From positions 1,054,001 to 1,118,000 of the forward strand of contig PUDQ02000010.1 in assembly GCA_002964805.2 (NCBI GenBank): DNA of 64,000 nucleotides, given 5' to 3'. This stretch comes from Trametes villosa (taxonomy: Eukaryota > Basidiomycota > Agaricomycetes > Polyporales > Polyporaceae). A program made the position numbers and the translations under genes. This document shows, piece by piece, positions 60,136 through 64,000 of this stretch (positions within the stretch are counted from its first letter, which is position 1; the number at the start of each line of letters is the position of its first letter). The notes below the pieces were generated by a model, which was not told where the DNA came from, did no database searches, and was given only the letters and a program-made list of their open reading frames with translations.

Positions 60136-61285
60136 GTAAGACACTTGCGCGGATTGCTGATGCATGTATGTGCACTGACGCTGATTTGCGGCCTTTACCA
60201 CTGCAGTGCTCCCACGACCGGTCATGCCTGCAATAGAGTGGGATATACGGAAGGATATACAAGTCAGCGCGCCGCGCCATGAGAGGCAGATAGCGGGCAT
60301 CGTAGGACACAGGCCGTTGGCTGTTGAACTGCCTGGCGGTCGATACTGAGTCGCGCCCGATCTGCGTGGGGAACAGGTATCCCAGGGACAAGCGAACGCG
60401 ACAACAGTCAACGCCAGAGCATGGGCTTCACGCGCTGCATAGGCTCAGCGTCGACTCGGACGACATGGGCGGCGGTGACTCTTTGGTACGTGCCCCGCAC
60501 TCGCACGGTATCGAAACTTACGGGATGAGGCAACAGGCGCGCCCACGACACGCCGCCGCGTCAGTATAGCCGCGCGACTCGAGCGATGTTCACCATGAAT
60601 GAGCCTGCCGCAAGACACGCCTGCGCGGGGCCCGAGCCCGTAGGGACTTCGTCACATACACGACATACATAGCCCGCGCATATGCCTCGGGAGGAGGAGA
60701 TCCATGCGGTCGAGATCGGACATGGGGCGCAGCCCGAGGAAGATCGAGGGCGTGATAGGACCAGCGCGAAGGCGCAGTACCTCATCATTGTACACCGGAA
60801 TAGGAGTTTTTCCCGAACGGAGGTTGCGCACCTGGGAAAGGTAGTAATCTCATTCCAGGATGTCGGGTGTATGCTCCAGACATATCAGGCATGTGAGGCC
60901 TGGCGAGAAGGACACTGCCCGAGTGTTCTGTCGCAGGTATATGTCGACGGAATACGGGAATGGAAACGTTCCCCACCGTCGTAGGATAATGGGCCGCGCG
61001 TAAGTGCCCTATTAGTAGACGAGCAAAGTTGACGCGGGTACCAGTGGGTGAGCACGGCGAACGTTAACACCTAATATACACTGTATAAACTGACATTCAC
61101 ACGAATTGTATCCTACCATGTTGACTGCGCGCTCCTGGTTTTGCGCAAGGTCTGTTCGTCACACCGGGAGGTAGGTGTCGCGCGACGCGAGCGTGACGCG
61201 CTGCAAGCGGCGTCCACCACTAAGCTCTCTTCCCACCGGCCTCCCACCACAACCGCACGATCACTCCATACACTCCCGGATCACG
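60136..61285. other. No supported gene
   Basis: A frame at 60682-60984 (+) looks partly protein-like (VAHLGKVVISFQDVG), but I found neither exons to join nor a family. Confidence 0.4.
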
Positions 61286-61823
61286 ATGCCAACTATCTAC
61301 GTGCTGGAGAAGCCTTTGTACCAGGTGAGTGCTCATTTATAACCCACGAGTACTCACAGCTGAAGGCGGGCAGGCGATGCAAAGCGTGCTCGGGGGAAGG
61401 AGGGCGCCAGCAAAGGGGGATTTCGAGCTCTTCGTCAAGGTATGTTCGTCAAACGGATGTGATCTCTTGTGGCTGACTTGTTACTTTTGCAGGCTCTCAT
61501 TGCCATCGGGTTCGTCGAGGTACACGGGACCGAAGCGAGTGTAGTAATCAAAGCCCCCGCGTCGATGCGGAAGGCTGGAGAGACCGCAGCTCAACATACT
61601 TGGGAGATCCCGCGCCCGCACAATGGACGCACTTGGTATAGCTACGAGAACGTCCAGTACGCACTGACATGGTCTCCTACGCGTAACCTGTTGACGTCCG
61701 AGCAGTCTAGCAACCTGGCTGATGGAGCAATACGGCTTGGACGACGAATCCTTCATGGAGATCGACGGCGGTGTTTTGGAGGGCGACAACGTCGGGTTCA
61801 CTATCCCACCTCGCCGTGCTTGA
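61286..61823 (+). CDS. Small protein of unknown function (128 aa)
   Basis: Four exons: 61286-61324, 61374-61439, 61493-61656 and 61706-61823, with introns of 49, 53 and 49 nt. Each has a GT donor and CAG acceptor and keeps frame. The protein begins MPTIYVLEKPLYQ, has a central block GDFELFVKALIAIGFVEVHG then HTWEIPRPHNGRTW, and ends acidic (YGLDDESFMEIDGGVLEGDN). The order 'helix, GF strand, then a His/Pro-rich strand' weakly recalls fungal proteins with a HicA-like fold, but this is only a resemblance and I assign no function. An upstream exon is possible. Confidence 0.6.
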
Positions 61824-63776
61824 AAGATGACGTTCGAGGTAAACGTGCAAAGGTCTCTTGTGGTGTTCGGGTGCAATGTACATAGAGGTGGTAATGATGT
61901 GCAGTTGAGGGTGGCGATTTTGACTAGCAAGCCGAAAGCAAAACGCGTGCATAGCCGTAAGAACGTTCAATTGACATTGTGAGTGCTAGAGTAGTACAGG
62001 TATGCCTCGGAGAAGGGCGACTGCACGAAGACTTGCAGGGGACGCGCACACATACTCAAGGGGGACCTTGGCTTCGATGGGCCGCGCGGAGAACAAGAGA
62101 GAGGCTACAGTGAAGTGCGCCAAAATACGTATACATGAATGTGGCAGAACGATGAGCACGATAAGGGGGGGTGTTTGAAACGGGGTGTACGCGCAAGGGG
62201 AAAGGACAAAGGGGGCGAGGTGAATGCACAGTGCTTTCATCGCGGATGCAGAACCAGGCGACCGGTGGAGGCACATAGCGGGACATACCTGTAGGACTCG
62301 GATAACCTCAACTCGTCAACGGCGCCCCTCGACTCCTTGGAGACCTGCGGGAGTAGCTGACCGTGCCCAGGTCGTACCCGAGTATTGCAGGCAGGGGCGG
62401 TGGTGAGGGGCGTCGCGCGGCTGTAGCCCCTGTGCTGACAGTCGAATGGCGCAGAGCTAGTGCGCAATATCCAGAGCAGAGGGTAGGGCAGCCATCGAAG
62501 GGGAGGAAGGTGAGCGCGAGAAAGCTGATACGAGGCGAGTGACGAAGGGAATGAGGAGAGACAGCGCGATCGAGATGAAAAAGCGGGGGTGGCACTGCTA
62601 AGGCACAGCGAGCGATGATCGATCGAACGGATCCGAGGCTCCGGAGCACCGGCGGCGCTGAAGCTGGTCGGCGATCACGCAGCACGCCAGATGATCGTAT
62701 TCCGAATCCCCCACACTCACTTGCGCTTCAAATCTTCCCTGGGGACAGCAGATACTTCTGGATCTCGTCATCGATGTCAACCGCGCTATACTGGGCGAGA
62801 AACTACTCCGGGAACGAATACGGCTCACTATCTACCTAAACAAGCGTGCCATCTTCGAGAACTGCAACCGGGCCTGCGGCGGACAATGCCACACTGGTAG
62901 TGCCGCGACGCTGGTACGTCATCGGGCTCGTTATACGTATGTATAGCATACGAGATGGTTAGTGGAGAGCGATGGTGCTGTGCAGCGCGCTGAGGTGAGT
63001 GTCAGTCCACAGGTGCTCGGGTTGCGTGGACGGTATGTGCTGTAGTGAGGCGGCAAGCTCCTCGCCCGCAGCCGGGTAGGTATGGATCACCGTAGCGCAA
63101 ATCTCCACCGGGCCTTTAGAGCTCACCGCCAAGTCTGACGGCGGATGTAGCTCACGTTGGACGTGCACGCTGCGATCGACGGCGCATACGCCAACACTGG
63201 TAAGCTCCGCCCTACGCTGCGCAGGCGGGCCAGGGCGCTCTCGCCGTAGAGAAGATGCCAGATGCGCTGCGAGGGGGCGGCGCCATCTCGCTCAAGGTGA
63301 TGTACGGTGCTTAACTAGTGGGGACGTCCGCAATCCGAGTCCTACAGGAGGGCGGCGCGGGGAAGGCGAGCGCCACGCTGAAGTGCACGGCAAGCGTGCG
63401 CTCGTCGCGATCGACTTGCCCGCGCCCCCGTCCGGGGTGGCAGTGAGTCCATCTCATCCTGTACCTGCTGTATGCTGGCGCTGATCACGGAGTACAGGTG
63501 CGTCGCGCAGACCTACTCTCGCAGCCGGAGCACGACGTCGACTCGCAGGTAGTCCTCGTCGCCGTCGACCGCGGAGCGCCTTCGCGCAATTGAAGCCCGA
63601 AGTGTTGCCGCGCGCGGAGATCCTCTTGTCTGGTCTCGGGACTGAGGAGGACCGTGGCGTGGACGTCTCGCCATTTACGGCCTTCATTGTGGGTGCACGC
63701 GTGTTCTCGAGGCGCAAGGACACGCGGACGCGTGGATTGGTTGCGCAACCGCGGAAAGCCTAGCTAATATAGGCCG
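61824..63776. other. No supported gene
   Basis: Frames on both strands (for example 61986-62276 -, 63454-63748 -) are low-complexity or Arg-rich. Nothing else was recognised. Confidence 0.4.
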
Positions 63777-64000
63777 ATGCTATTGGGGGACAATGAAAGC
63801 AAACAGAGTGGACGCAGACGCGATTTGCTTGTACTAGACGAGGAGTCTGTCGCTATGTCGGAAGAGGAGGAAGAGTTCGTGGACGCGATGTTGACCTGGG
63901 GCTCGTACTATATCCAACGCTACTCTCGCATGCCATACATCGGAAACTACTTCGAGGAAGCGCACTCCGGAGAGCCCGCCTCGAAAGAGTCGATGCGCCT
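63777..64000 (+). CDS. Open reading frame running off the window end
   Basis: From ATG 63777 the frame stays open to the last base (74 complete codons). It starts with a short basic and acidic region (EEEEEFVDAM) followed by LTWGSYYIQRYSRMPYIGN. The composition resembles a real exon, and the beginning of a fungal transposase is one possibility. Too little is visible to name it. Confidence 0.4.
   Translation, partial: MLLGDNESKQSGRRRDLLVLDEESVAMSEEEEEFVDAMLTWGSYYIQRYSRMPYIGNYFEEAHSGEPASKESMR

Overview
This is nuclear DNA of a filamentous fungus, most likely a basidiomycete of the Agaricomycetes. Almost every gene I could join is cut by many introns of about 43-68 nt, with GTRNGT donors, CTNAY branch points and YAG acceptors. 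The gene families also fit: a Tnp2/CACTA-type transposase, lineage-expanded proteins of unknown function, and LRR, WD40 and RING proteins. There is no bacterial operon structure, rRNA, CRISPR or canonical tRNA.

Layout. 1-1308 is one arm of an inverted duplication whose partner is 26399-27706. An LRR/F-box-like gene (1030-2252, -), a many-exon gene of unknown function (2835 to at least 5086, +) and a convergent Tnp2-type transposase (5987-10286, -) follow. Repeat module R1 (11663-14024), gene A (14660-16074) and repeat module R2 (17145-18293) come next. After an 870-aa gene of a basidiomycete family (19340-22060, -) lie a RING/coiled-coil gene (23584-24208, -) and gene B (24574-25897, +). From 26399 to 40902 the DNA is mainly duplicated sequence: a near-identical 3.6-kb inverted repeat (28187-31823 and 37266-40902) encloses a complete 11-exon gene (32881-36038, -). 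Gene C (42168-43640), a Med25-VWA-like gene (44074-46164), gene E (47647-48840, -), a 12-exon WD40 gene (49383-51472) and a partial gene (52376-53230, -) follow. A membrane-anchored coiled-coil gene (54073-58145) carries a fourth copy of the repeat inside one intron. The right end holds an AT-rich island with a SINE-like tRNA-derived segment, a small four-exon gene (61286-61823) and an ORF open at the window edge.

How the parts relate. The genes do not form a pathway. Genes A, B, C and E have nearly the same six-exon lengths and phases although their proteins have diverged, so they look like one dispersed paralogous family of helical proteins. The repeats R1, R2 and the inverted repeat share modules in different orders. 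They carry a recurring small hairpin whose core GGTTATNTCC is constant while the complementary arms vary. Exon joins were made by eye from splice signals and reading frame. Family names rest on remembered motifs, not on a database search.
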